DNA of 64,000 nt from Lineolata rhizophorae (GCA_010093515.1 MU001673.1:1187320-1251319), one strand, 5' to 3'; shown: positions 21,993 through 33,811, counted from the stretch's first letter. Notes: a model not told the origin generated them from the letters alone. Translations and numbers: made by a program.

Positions 21993-23822
21993 TCAACAAG
22001 CCTCACACATCTGGCCAATAGCCTTTTCAATGTCGGAAAAAAGACTAAGCACATGGCCATCAGCGTAGATCCTGATAGATTCCACGTCTCTGCGCTCTCC
22101 TCGATTCGGACTTTCCGCCTTCACGGGACTTCTGGGAGGGGTTGACACAACCATCTGGTCCTGCTCCGAGGCGGACGGGCTGAGCGTAATTGCTGCGGCA
22201 ACGTGCTCTAGCAACTTCTGGCGTACCCGAAGCCTCCGGTTTTCTGCTTGCTCCAATTTGAGTATCCAGTCATCAATAGATAGGTCCAGTTCCGCAAGTG
22301 CTTCTTCCTGCTTTAGGAGACTTTCGCGCGAAAAGATCAGCGTTTCGCTTCTCTTCAGATAAGATATCATCCTAGTATGTAGTCTCTGCCGACCCGATCT
22401 AAGCGACTTGTACGTCTTGCGAAGATATTCACATCGTTCATCCAGTGCTCGCAGCTCCTGATCCTCAAATTAGTACAACCAGGCCGGGTTCCGGAATTCA
22501 AAATGAGCCACGAACCTTAGAGAGGGCTGCAACATCTTTCGAGCCCAAGACTTCAAACTTCTCCGCCTGTCCCATTGCTTGGTTTCGGAGACTCTCCTTT
22601 TCCATCGTGCGCATCGAAGCAGATGCTTCCGTTGCACGCTGACCTCGAGGCAGTTGCCACAAGGCAGAACGGTCAATATCGGGGCTCTGCGCTTCGGAGA
22701 AAGCCCTATTCCTCTGCCGCTTCTCAGATCTTTTGAAGGGCCGACCTCGATCAAGAACCGAATTCTCAGATGTGTTTCTAGTGTGGGCAGGCGGATTTTC
22801 GCGCTTGGCCCATGCATTTGGAGATCCTTGGCGATCCATCGCACTTCCCGGTGATGAAACGCTGGATGGGTTTGTCGAAGGCGTAAGAACTGGTGTCCGA
22901 GCTGAGAGGGCACTCGCTTTCGTACTCGGAGAGCCCCGTTGCTCAGGGCATGGCGACTTCGGTGGCACTTCCGGCTTTGCCTCGGACCTTTCGTTGGAGG
23001 ATTCGGCGGCCGTATCAATCTTCAGAACAGGCTTTGTAGGACTGATTATGGGTGAGAGAGGCTTGTGTTGGTCCGCCAGTTGTGTACGCAGGATTGCGCC
23101 CGAACTAAGGGCTGTCGAGTTCTGTTCGAAAGGAGCCGGCCCTGTCACGCAGGAAACCATTGCATCACCAAAGGGACCATAGCGCCAGCCACTTCCAGGC
23201 GCACTGTTGGAACGCTCATGTCCGTACGGTTCGGTAACGGCCGAGCGTAAAGGCGGACGACCCGGAATTGTGGCTTCAAGCGAATTAGCATCAGGAATGT
23301 TGTACTTCACCAAAGTAAGCATTAGGGAAAGGGGCCCATACGAGAATCAACAGACTGTTCTTGTACTGTCGTCATTGTCGACCCAAGCTCTGGCACGCTC
23401 ACTTTCCTTCGCCTCGAAATCGAGCCAGCTCTAGACCTGAAAATCCCAAGTCCATCCCGACCGACAGCAGTGTCACTCAGCGAGGTCGGCGAGCGTCCCG
23501 CGGAAAGAGCTATGGACTTGTCCGTATTAGGAGAGACCTGGCTCGAACTGCTCTGAGGATTTCCTTCAGGCGGCTGTAGCTGGAATTTCTGCGATTTGGA
23601 GTGCTTCAGTTGACGGCGCGGCAGCGCCTGGCTCTCAACCATTTTCGCAGCCTCCATCAGAGCCTGCTTCTCGGTCAGAACGGAGTCCAGTCGAGCAATG
23701 GGAGTGCAGGTGGCCACAGGGCAGGACGGCTGACTCACGTTGTTTCGAGGCGGCTGGACTGTTTCCTCAGCAAAACACAGGTTTTCGGCGTCGGTACGCA
23801 TGCAATTGGCGATGTGTGTCAT
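21993..23822 (-). CDS. Uds1-domain protein (up-regulated during septation), 3 exons, 569 aa
   Basis: The C-terminal third matches the Uds1 family (PF15456), fungal coiled-coil proteins named for an S. pombe gene induced at septation; the molecular role is not settled. Exons on the minus strand: 23367-23822, 22516-23304, 21993-22457; 1710 nt in frame. The N-terminal 390 residues are Ser/Pro-rich with a TIPGRPPLRSAVTEPYGHER block at about residues 165-185. The Uds1 region runs about 392-510 with QAMGQAEKFEVLGSKDV, RCEYLRKTYKSLRSGRQ and ELDLSIDDWILKLEQAENRR and should form a coiled coil. The second intron has a GTTCGT donor and a TACTAAT branch site. The first intron is less certain: I used a GTACAA donor at 23366 because it keeps the downstream frame, whereas the nearby GTATGG donor would shift it. 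The start could lie further upstream. Confidence 0.82.
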
Positions 23823-26800
23823 TGCCGTTTATACGACGGCACTTTCAGCCAACAGCGCCGCGAGGCTATTATAAGGCCAGACCTCGAACCGCGGAATCGT
23901 TCAAACAAGATCAACCATGCGCACGGGTTTGCTGCAGACAGGTGCAGCGGCCTAGCAGGATAGCCATGCAGAAGGCTCCGGCCACGGACGTCGACGCTTT
24001 AAGAGGACGGCTCCTTGAAACTGTTATTGCTGCATCAACGGCGTGGCGGGAGCCCCCGAGCCCGCCATGAGCCCGCCATGAGCCCGCCATGAGCCCGCCA
24101 TGTACCCACAACGCCCGCGCAGGCCGGAGCCGTGGCCCTTTGAGCCCTGGCCCGAATGTTTGACAGACCGCTCCGGCCTGAAACGGCATCCCTACCCGCC
24201 AAGCGTGCCGCCCCTCGTGGGGAAGAGCAGCAGGGCAGCCGAGTGGGCACACACCTGCAGCAGGCCCCGGTCCGTTTCAATCGCCCGCCTCTTGGCCGCC
24301 CCTTCGGCCCTCTCCCGCAGAGACACTCGCGCACGCTGCAGAGTCAGACGATACGACTGCGGGTCCGACGCCGATCTGGGCGATGCGCACACAGTTGTGG
24401 GCGTCGGGCAAGCTCAGAAGAATCCCAACGAATCCTTGTGACGGAGCCCTGCGCGGCTGCCTGGCTCGCGCATTGGACTCGGCGGGGGCACCTTCGGTAG
24501 GCATCTATCCGCAGTCGACAGGCGCCCAGGGCAAAGGGGAATGGCAAAATAGCCGGTTCGCCGCGCTGCAATGCTGAACGATGCCGCGAATCGAATCGAA
24601 AAGAAGAGGTGAGCGACCGGGGGGGAAGAAACGAGAAATAGGAGGCAGGGCCGGCCGGGCGCGCTGAGTCGAGAGCAGGACTGCGAGGCGACATCGACTG
24701 GGCGGCTGCCGGATCGGGGCGGACTAGGCGGCGGCGACATGCTCGAAGAGTCCGCGATCGTGTGTAAAGAGATTTAAGCTTTGGCGCGGTTGGTTTAACC
24801 CTGCGCCTTGAAGGCTATAGCAGACGGCTCCCGCCTATAGCCGAGAGGCGCCAAGGTTTCCTATCGCAGATAGGTGGCTGAGGCCCCCGTACCCGTCGTC
24901 GCGGGCCCTTGCAGCGGCCCCCGCCCGCGGCCAGACCCGCCGCGGCGCCCCGAGCCCGTGAAGTCGCTGCTGGCGGGAGAGCCGTGGCCGCGAAGTCGAC
25001 CGGCCTGTTTCCTTTTGCGCCGCGGCATTGTTGTTGCGCCGGCTGCTCGGGGGCGGGGGCGCCCGAGGCCTGAGGCAACAGCTAGGAACCGTCTCCGTGC
25101 TGCGTGCTGCCCTGCCTCCTCCTCGCCCCGCCAGTGCCAGTTACTGTACCAACTGTCCAGGTTCTCTCGCGCTGTTCCTCCCTCCGCCCGCGTCCGGATG
25201 CGCGACCGGACTCCGCCGCCGTCACCCGCAGCGGCCTCCTTCCTTCGCCGCTGCTGGTGCAGGGGTGGTGGCTGGTGCGCAACTACATATGTACCATTGC
25301 GAGGCTGGCGCTCGAAACGACCGCCACGACATCGACGAAACATGCGGCGTTCGCCCGTCGCTTGTCCGACGCCCGGCGCCGGGTTGCCACGAGATCCGGA
25401 CGACGACCGGGGCTACAGACGACGCCGCGCGCCGTTGAGTTTGCGATCAAGCTTGATGCCACGCCGCTTCGTGTGTATCTATGTATTGTCGTCTGCCCAG
25501 GAACCGAAGCGTGCATGTGCAACTCGGGCCTAGCTTCTGTCCCGCCGCGGCTTCAGCCTTCGAGTGCTGTTCGTAGCGTGGTGATTTGCGGCCGCGCCGG
25601 TTGCTTTGCCTCCTCCACCCATTGCCGGCTCGGCCTCGCGTCGTCTCCAACTCTCGTCCCTCTCCGTCGACGACGAGCTACGGCATTGCGGTACGTCCGA
25701 GGACCGATCGTGCGGGCGGTGTCCCGAAGCGGCAGTATCGCCGTTGCCATTGACTTGCCCGCGATTGCCACAGCACTCGCTACTGTGTGCGAGAATGTCG
25801 CAACGGGCTCCCCTTGAGACTCGGGGAAGGGATTCCAACCCCATCCGTCTTAGCTGCTTCTAGCCGTCTTTGCGCCGAATTTCTCCCCTCCGCTACAAGG
25901 TTGTGCCAAGCTAGAGTTCGGCCGGCTTGAGATGAATGGCCTACTTGTGACTGCTGCAGCCCGGGACGTGCTCAATCCCAAGTATCCGATTTCCGCTAGA
26001 TTTAGCTTTTCAGAGGCCATTCGTCGGTCCTCGCCCGGTAGGGGTTTTCAGACGTGGCAATCACACACTTGCCGTACCCGCGTCCAGTACACACTTACTA
26101 CGTATGGTTTCATCCATCCTCTCGTCACCAGCTTGGGCCAGAGTTCTTCTATGTTGTAGGAATTTCCATGTGTATTCCCGTACGTAACTTGCTTGAGTGG
26201 ATGCTTGGCTAACCGTCACCGTTCGTGCTCCAGATTATTGTCGCTTGGAGTGCTCATCCTCGACTCCTAGTCATTTGAAACAAACCAACCCGTTCTCGTA
26301 CTGCTCAATCTGTTCCTCACGTCATGCAGTGCTTTGAGTGGTGGGCAAGGCCAGTGGCGTTCCCGCCCTTGCGCCGCCGTTTCCATAGACCTTCGAGGCT
26401 TAACTCTTTGCCGGGATCTGACTCGCTACCTTCGAGGCGCGCCTCGACCTTAATTATCTTTTCGGTCACCTTTATTTAGTTGGTAAACAGAGTCAAGTCA
26501 AGCAATTTGACATCCAGCATGATGCTCTCACTTTGTTACCGCAGCAGGCTAATTACTAGTCCCGTTGGCGCTGGCGATCGGCGTCTTTTTGCGCAGTCTT
26601 TGCGATTCCAATAGTTTTCCTCCGATATCAAGATCCGGTGTTAGGGCGACACTACTAAACGCATGATCCCGGCATTGGGGAAACGCCGACCCCAGTTCTC
26701 GTTCCAATGTGTTAATGGTGACGCTAGGGAACTCTCCATCATCCTACGTAGTACTATGTACCGACCCTAGACGAGTCGATTGCGGCCCCAACCCGCAGCT

Positions 26801-27318
26801 TACTCGCGTGGGGTGGTGCGGCATCTCTTATTGTGAGATGACCCACTGTCCCCTGTCTTCGCAGACGCCTTGAACAACGCGGTGCGTTGTAGCATCCACA
26901 TTGTACCCTACATAACCAGAATCATCAAGGGACTCCTTCCATCATTTTATCTTGCTTGTCGATTATCCCGCTTCATCTCACCGGCGGTATAGTCGACTAT
27001 TAATGACTGTGTGGTGACTCTAGTATCAGACGTGGTTTCAAAATGAAAGGATGCTGATAGAACACGCTTTATCGGCCCGCTACATATAAATGACTATAAT
27101 ATGTATACAACATCAAAACGATGATTTGAGGGCGTGGGACGTCGGGGGGTGAAGAAACGTCTCTGGTAAGCTCTAGAATTTACGAGGTGGGTCTTAATGA
27201 TTCGAGCCTGGATCCTTTATTGTACATCGGAATGGGCTTAGAATAACATTCCGAAGCCACATTAGCTACCTGTTTTAATACAAGGAGTTTAGTTGTTGTT
27301 CGCAAGTACGCGCGAATG
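23823..27318. other. 3.5-kb gene-poor intergenic region
   Basis: No gene is supported. The first half (to about 25850) is GC-rich with chance open frames of 80-240 codons on both strands that have no domain and strongly skewed Arg/Ser/Pro composition. It holds a four-copy 11-bp tandem repeat at 24058-24101. The second half, from about 25870, is closer to average composition and has only short open frames; TACTACGTATGG near 26098 and CTACGTAGTAC near 26743 are of the dispersed palindromic type. A non-coding RNA gene or a fast-evolving short gene could be missed here. Confidence 0.55.
24058..24101. repeat. Tandem repeat, 11 bp x 4
   Basis: The unit GAGCCCGCCAT is repeated four times without change. 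It lies in non-coding GC-rich DNA about 235 bp upstream of the Uds1-type start codon, possibly in its promoter. Confidence 0.9.
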
Positions 27319-28878
27319 CTATCTCAACTCAACCCCCAGTTTTTCTGCCAATCCGTTCCTAATCCTTGAATGCAGCTGGTTTGCTTCATCGTTGGTTAGG
27401 GTGCGCTCGAGGCTCCGATAGTTTATCCTGTAGCACAAACTCTTTCTACCAGTCGTCGGATGAACAAATTCGTCTACGAGCCTTACGTCTTCAACCAAGT
27501 CTCCCGCAACGTCTCGCACCAGTTCCATCATATCATTTTCGTGAAAGTCGGCAGGATTACTTCGAGAGCCCCCGCCGGCGCTCGATGATGTGCTGCGAAG
27601 CCAGAATGCCACGTCTTTATAGCATGCGGGGTGCTTGGAAAAGGGAACAAATTGAGGTGCGTTGAACACTTTCCCTCCCGTCGGAGACAAGCTCACGGTC
27701 GATTCGAACTGGTCGAGGAATCTCCGGTCCTGCGACCAGAAAAGCCTAATGTCCGGGATGGAAAAGAGCAGCATGGCAATCCTCTCGAGTCCGAGTCCGA
27801 AGGCCCATCCAAGCCTCGACGAAACGTTAGCATTATTCAGTATGCTTTGTTTCACCACTCCGCATCCCAGAATCTCCAGCCAATCGCCCTGCCAGAAAAC
27901 TTCCAGCTCCCACGACGGCGAGGTGAACGGGAAATACGCCTCAACCCAGCGTATCCTAAAAGGCTCGTTGGCTTCCTCTTCGTCATTCGTACATCCAGCG
28001 GCACTCCTAGCGCTCTTGAAAACTTCAACAACAACGTCCTCGAGGGACCTTTTTAAATGAGCAGCCACAGCTTCAACTTCCTCTAGGGAATGGTGCTCAC
28101 TTTGCAAGGGATTGCGCTCCGGGTGAACTGTGGGATTGGGGTCCTCAACCACGACATTGTGGACAGGTATCCGTGAGACATCATCCCAGATTGCGCGGGC
28201 AAGACTATCGCCATAACCGTGCTTCGTCTTATCCCATGTCATGGCCCCTTCCATCTGGTGAAAAACGGGGTAGTGGTTCCGGTCAACAGCATCGCGGCGG
28301 TATACGTCGGCACTTATAAGAAATCCGTCGCTTAGATTATCCCGAAACAAATCGGCCTGATGAGCGGAAGTGTGAGTCCTGAGAACAGTTGATTTATTGA
28401 TGTAGTACGTGTCTGTCCGACTTCGCCCCGGGTGGTCGGGCGCGAAGCCCAGAGTATCAAAATTCTGAGCGACAGAAACGATGGGCCACAGGTCGTTGTG
28501 ACACCGATACGTCGGGAAGCGCGACTCGATTAGCTGGCGAGTAATGGATATGGGATGGTGAGATTGCAGATGAAGCTTCCGCGTGACGGCCGAAAGTATA
28601 GGTTCTGAGGCGTTCATCCACTCATCGACGGGGTACTCCCTCCCGCCGACAACAATACGACCGGATACTGAGCCTATAGGGCAAAGCGGGTAGCGTGCTT
28701 AGCATTGCAGGCAGAGCCAATTGAAGTGGAAAAGGGGAAAAGGCAACGAACTCAACGAGCGAATAGGCCCCGAAGTCACAGAGCGGCATGGCTGGATGAG
28801 TCGAGGCTGTCGGAGAGCAGACGGCGACTGTCGATTGGGCCTTGGTATTGGCCACGCAGGGCGACGGACGAGCCGCAT
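27319..28878 (-). CDS. MSF1: Mitochondrial phenylalanyl-tRNA synthetase, 2 exons, 493 aa
   Basis: The monomeric mitochondrial enzyme charges tRNA-Phe. Exons on the minus strand are 28752-28878 and 27319-28673; 1482 nt in frame. The first exon encodes a basic, Ser/Pro-rich leader with no acidic residues (MRLVRRPAWPIPRPNRQ), a typical mitochondrial presequence. The catalytic domain starts near residue 70 (HPISITRQLIESRF) and contains the class II motif 2 region with DVYRRDAVDRNHYPVFHQMEG and motif 3 GWAFGLGLERIAMLLF. The C-terminal anticodon-binding domain of FDX-ACB type starts at about residue 390 with FSKHPACYKDVAFW. The 78-nt intron has a GTTCGT donor and GCTAAGC branch site and was chosen because it joins the leader to SGRIVVGGREYPVDEW in frame. 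The gene is divergent from a mitochondrial carrier gene. Confidence 0.92.
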
Positions 28879-29207
28879 TTAAGCGGCGACAAGGAGCCTC
28901 AAGGCCGAAGGGAGAGCTGTGGACGGCGGTGCCGGTATCGACCGCCGAGTCGTTTGGGACGATTACTGTTGGCATGATCTGCGACGGGACGTGCTTGTTT
29001 GCAACGATGCCAAACAATCCGGGGACGGCCCCGGCCCACGTGCGAGCTTACTTATCCCGTCTGCCATCCGCGTCCATCGGCGCGAAACAATTTGTCTTGC
29101 GCGTCTTTGCCTCTCCTGCGCCTCGCAATTCCCACTCTTTCCCCGGTGCACGCCACCAACCGAGGATGACGAGGTAGAACGCGGTCAATGGCCATGATCC
29201 GTCGACA
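28879..29207. promoter_or_regulatory. Short bidirectional promoter between two mitochondrial genes
   Basis: Only 329 bp separate the start codons of the mitochondrial phenylalanyl-tRNA synthetase and the mitochondrial carrier, which are transcribed away from each other. The region is GC-rich and has no obvious TATA box. A CACGTGCG sequence near 29038 could bind a bHLH factor. Joint control is inference. Confidence 0.5.
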
Positions 29208-30293
29208 ATGGCACCTCCGAAGAAGACTGAGCTGAGGCCGGCCGGCCCCCCGATCCACTACCCGTTCTGGTTCGGCGGCTCGGCGTCGTGTTTCGCGGCC
29301 TGCGTCACGCATCCGTTGGATCTCGGTATGGACCCTGCGCCCCAACTCCCGCTCCGGCGTTTGGCCCAACCTTTGCCCCAGTTTCTGCCCTCGGACTCCG
29401 CTTCAAATCCGTCCCCAGCGTTGCTGGGAGCCTCCGGCTGACGCCGCGTTCGCAGTCAAAGTTCGCCTGCAGACCCAGCATGCCACACCGCGGAGGAACA
29501 TGCTGCAAATGTTCGCCCACGTTGTGCGCGCGGATGGTTTCTTTGGCCTCTACCGCGGAGTACGTTCATCATCGATCCGTGTCATGGTTTCAATTCGACT
29601 GACGGTCTCGCGCAGATTTCAGCCTCTCTGTTGCGCCAGCTGACATATAGCACCACTCGCTTCGGCGTTTACGAGGAGCTCAAAGGCATCGCGGCATCCG
29701 CCCGTTCGTCGCCGTCCTTCCCAACCCTCGTAGCCATGGCCTCGGCGTCTGGGTTCTTGGGCGGCGTTGCCGGGAATCCCGCCGATGTGCTTAACGTCCG
29801 CATGCAGCATGATGCTGCACTTCCTCCCTCCGAGCGGCGCAACTATAAGCACGCCTTGGATGGCCTAGCACGTATGGTCCGTGACGAGGGTTGGGCATCT
29901 CTTTGGCGCGGTGTATGGCCAAACAGCATGCGCGCGGTGCTCATGACTGCCTCCCAGCTAGCCTCCTACGATGGCTTCAAGCGCGCTCTCCTCCAGCACA
30001 CCACTCTCGAAGACAACCTCGCCACTCACTTCACCGCCTCCTTCATGGCCGGTTTTGTTGCCACCACAATCTGTTCTCCAGTAGACGTCATCAAGACCAG
30101 AATAATGAGTGCTTCCGAGCGCAAAGGCCTAGCTAGGTTTCTTGCTGACATATACAACGTCGAGGGTCTAGGATGGGTGTTCAAAGGATGGGCCCCGAGT
30201 TTTATTCGGCTTGGTCCCCATACGATAGCCACTTTCTTATTCCTAGAACAACACAAGAAGATATATAGACGATTGCGTGGATATTCTAACTAA
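29208..30293 (+). CDS. DIC1: Mitochondrial dicarboxylate carrier, 3 exons, 299 aa
   Basis: This is a member of the mitochondrial carrier family, best matching the dicarboxylate carrier that exchanges malate or succinate for phosphate across the inner membrane. Exons are 29208-29325, 29456-29559 and 29616-30293; 900 nt in frame. Three tandem repeats of about 100 residues each carry the PX[DE]XX[KR] signature: HPLDLVKVRLQ near residue 36, NPADVLNVRMQ near 125, and SPVDVIKTRIM near 230. Six membrane spans are expected. The N-terminal GPPIHYPFWFGGSASCFAA and the second repeat with GVAGNPADVLNVRMQ fit the DIC1 group, but substrate assignment by eye is moderately sure. The stop is at 30291-30293. 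The 3' end faces the Ama1-like gene. Confidence 0.9.
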
Positions 30294-30756
30294 GTATCGG
30301 GCATACATCCCCGATGGATGAGTGAGCATAGAACTTCACTTGCATCTTTCGGCGTTTCCGGTCTGGCTCGATTGTGCCCTTTTTGCCATTTTATAGTACG
30401 CACATGGGTGTTCAGGGCGACGCAAGGCCCGATGTTCATAGGAATGTAATATTGAATCCTCTGCAAAATTATATTTGTACGTGCGATATACGTTTTGTCT
30501 TCTGGTTCTATGTACCAATCATAAATAAACTTACAAAAGGCAGTGTTATCTTTCCCCGGTCGACGTTCGAAATAGCAGAACAGTAACTTAGAAAATCAGT
30601 TCTATACCCCTAGCGGTATACTTCGTTCGACCAGAGCTAGATCGACTTCAGCGTCCACCTTATGGTTTTCGATTTCTTTAGTCGATTCGTCGGCGCTTTT
30701 ACTAATAATGACTTTGATTTCTAGCTTACGGATCTCACCTCCCGCCCCATTCCGTA
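30294..30756. other. Convergent intergenic region (463 bp)
   Basis: The carrier gene and the Ama1-like gene end towards each other here. The stretch is AT-richer than the coding DNA, with likely 3' untranslated sequence from both. No gene is seen. Confidence 0.5.
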
Positions 30757-33700
30757 TCAGCGAATGTTCTCGCCACCATCTTTCTCGATCCCATGCAGAC
30801 TTTCAAGTATGTCACTCCCACCCAGCATCCCCTGGCCGCCTCCCCCCTTCGATGTGCTCTTTTCCTCTGGCCAAATTTCGTGAAACTTGATGCTGCTATC
30901 GCTCGTTGCGACAACAATACACCCCTCTTCACCCGTCCTCGACCACCACCTACCCCCTTCACCTTTTGACTTTCCTACATTAGGACCTCCGGGATATGGG
31001 ATAGCATAGAGCGCTCGATGTTCGTCATACCACGGAATTGCAACCACTTGTTCGCACGAAGGCCACGCGAAAACGGCAATGCGATAAGGGTGATCGGGTT
31101 GCGCAAACCCAAAGGTCGCAGCTATTTCGCGCCTCGTTGTGGACCAAATCAGGGATGTTACCTGAGCAGCGCAATCTATGCTCGCAAGACAAGCCCCCGA
31201 CACGGTGTGGTAGAAATGGATACAGCGATCGTTCGAGCCGCCACCCAAGGCGATCAAACCCCGTTGCCACGGGCAGAAGGCTATGGCCTTGACTGCGGCA
31301 TTCAACGTCCACGAATGATTCTCGTATCCAGAGCCCACGGAAAGTACAGTTCCCTGACCTGGCACAAGGGTCCACTGACGTTGTCCAGCTTTTGGCTTCT
31401 GCATCTGACCCTGGCGGCCACCGATGTTCCTGTCGACAATTGAACAAGGCAAGTCGGCAAGTATCGTTTTTCTTCTAAACAGATAGCATGCATTATCATT
31501 CCCCCCAGTGGCGAACGATTCTCCGTCTGGTGCCCATGTTAGCCCGCAAATCTGTTGCTTGTGTACTGATATGCGAGCGATCAAGCAAAGTGCTCCCGGC
31601 CAGTCGAATATTTCTTGATCAGAACCAGAAGGCCATTCAACAGTGTAATAATAGATATTTCCTGCTTCATCGCCAATCAACAGTTCCTCTGAGTTGACGA
31701 TTAGTGCAGAATCTCGAAACGATGATCGTCTCGCAATAACTGGCCTAAAGGAGAGGCAAGAGACAGATATCGGGTGTGCCGAGTCAAATCGAGGCTCTCT
31801 GTCGAACGTACTCCACAATACGACACGGCCATCGGCTCGCCCAACAGCTAGGATCGACTGACGACCTTGCGCAGAGGAAAATGCAAGCGACGTAACGTGG
31901 GCTGCATAGGGGACGTTCAGGCTTGCTGGTGTGTCCACGCCTGAGGACTCTGACCACAAGTACACATGGCTGCCTAGCCCCACCGCAAGGCAGTTGGAAG
32001 TGTATGAATAGGCTAGTAGTGAACAGTAGAAATCATCTCTCAGGGAAGGCGCGTCGAGAACAGTTCGAACAAGTTAGCACAAGGCACAATTCATACCAAT
32101 TTCAAAGTAGGACTTATCGGAATGGGATGGTAGGAACTGGCTTCTTTGGACGATCAAGCTTCGGCCGCCCTAATTAAGAAAAGTCAGAAATTGACAGGCA
32201 CCCGCATCCACGACTGAGCTCACGTCGCGAAGCCGCCTCCGTCTGCCATTCGTTGTCTCTCCAAACAGGACCGTGGACACTAGAAGGCCCCCGCCACGGG
32301 TGCTCGACACATCGCCCGCTAACGGAAGGCATCGGCAGTCGTAGTCCATAGTTACCGGATGCAAAGGGTTCCAAGACACGTCTTGCCTGATCCACACCGG
32401 TAGCTGCGGCTAGCCGCCTTTGATACATGTCTGTATCCGTACTTGGGTCATTCTGTTGGATGAACTGGCACGAATAAAGTGGCGCATTGGTCCCAGCGAC
32501 TGTAAATCCGCCCCTTCCATTAGAAACTCCACTAACACCCTCATCAAGAGCTGCTGCTGCGCCCCCAACTGACCATACGGCTCCGCCGCTAAAGGCTCTA
32601 CGAGGGTCTCCTTCGTGATTAGTCCCTAGGACACCTGTGCTGTGAGCGGTTAGCAAAGACTGCCCCGTCTGCCCTGGACTCCTCTGTAGCCCTTGGGCTT
32701 CGCGTGCTTGCCGGACAGGAATGTTTCTCGCTTGTCGACTCCCAAAAAATGGATCATGCTGTAAACTACGACGACAGTGTCTTTCACTAACGTTAAGAGC
32801 CGCCACTGGTTTGCTCATTCTAAACTTCTCGTTTGAACTGGCGGCAGTATTTCGAATTGGTATAAACCGATCAGGCCTTTGGGTATAGGTAGCCCTAGAC
32901 GGAGAGATGCATTCGGGAGAGCTTTGAGGTCCTCGTTGGGTAGGCCGGAGTGGAGATGCTGCACACCGTAGAGGTAAAAGCGAAAGTGGTCTGGAAAAGT
33001 TGCAGAGCCCGATGGAATGGTTTGATAAGCTCAGATCCCCGGTGCGGGCCGACACATTCTTCTGAAATTCGGCGGATAATCTTGAACTGCGCCTCTCCTT
33101 GTCATTTAGGTGCCGACAGTTAGACTCATCCCGAACACCATCAACTTGAAGAGGAGTGCCTGGTGGGCCCGCCATCCAGGTCGGATTGATTGGCTTCGGA
33201 ATCGGCATAGCGGAACCTCCTCCCCAAGTCCCAGCGCATCTACTTGGTAGTACAGCTAATAAATCCCGCGCTATGTCGAATGAGCCATTCACTTCAGCCA
33301 CGCCAGCGCGTCCTGCTCGATCCTTCCATTCGCATTTTGGTGTTGAATTAGAATCGGAAGGAGGGGGAAGACTTGGCGACTCCAACACTGGAAAGGTTGG
33401 AACTGCATGATCCGCACCGGACTCTCCTAGCCCATCCGAGCCACTCCGTTTGGCGCCGCTTGCTTTTACCGGAGAAACCGGAGGTGTTAAGAGACCGCCT
33501 CCATTAGATCCGGACCCCGTATCCCAGAAGGGTGAATCAAATCTCGAATAGGAGGTATCTGGCCTGTGGACGCCTGAAATTTGTACATCTGTCGCAGGGA
33601 ACCGCAGTTGTACGAGATCTTGACCACGCCTTGCTGACCGAATTGAAGAATGCCCGGGCTCAGAGGCAGATCCGAAAGCGCTATCAGGAAAAGCGGCATT

Positions 33701-33811
33701 TTGGGGACGATCGGATTCAGAAAACCTAGCACCGGGCGTTTCCGGCGAGTCCGGAGGCGTCAAAGGATCCGGTATACGGGCGCTTTGACGCCTTAGGCAC
33801 TCAGGGTCCAT
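30757..33811 (-). CDS. AMA1: Meiosis-type APC/C activator (Ama1/Cdc20 family, WD40), 3 exons, 981 aa
   Basis: Cdc20/Cdh1/Ama1 proteins recruit substrates to the anaphase-promoting complex. Exons on the minus strand: 32224-33811, 32118-32169, 30757-32062; 2946 nt in frame, 981 residues. The long N-terminal half is Ser/Pro-rich with several SP/TP sites (LTPPDSPE near residue 20, LLTPPVSPVK near 115). A C-box, RPDRFIPIR, lies near residue 310. The IPFRVLDAP-LRDDFY entry to the propeller lies near 542-556, then WD40 repeats to about 935, and the protein ends in Ile-Arg, the IR tail that docks on the APC/C. Assignment to the Ama1 group rests on the DDFYCSLLAYS start of the propeller and the long N-terminus; Cdh1 is the main alternative. 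The second intron does not obey GT-AG and is described separately. The true start is ATG 33811; the frame is open further but begins with a GTG. Confidence 0.83.
32063..32117 (-). other. Candidate U2-type AT-AC intron in the Ama1-like gene (55 nt)
   Basis: On the minus strand the coding frame reads up to ATCCCATTCCG, then ATAAGT, and resumes after GTTCGAAC with TGTTCTCGACGCGCC. Removing 32063-32117 gives IPFRVLDAPSLRDDFYC, the near-invariant entry to the WD40 propeller. The removed piece starts ATAAGT, ends AC, and has a GCTAAC branch site 14 nt before its end. No AG exists at a usable place, and without removal the frame meets TAA immediately. ATAAGT with a normal branch site is the known U2-type AT-AC class, not U12-type. 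Confidence 0.75.

Noticed and set aside
23305-23345. Short intron with a GTATGG donor in the Uds1-type gene
   Set aside because: It would be only about 37 nt and put the following conserved exon out of frame. The GTACAA donor at 23366 gives a 62-nt intron in frame.
32060-32180. GT-AG alternative using GTATGA and the later CCTGAG acceptor in the Ama1-like gene
   Set aside because: It would need a different upstream frame, delete the nearly invariant VLDAPSL residues, and leave a sequence without family similarity.
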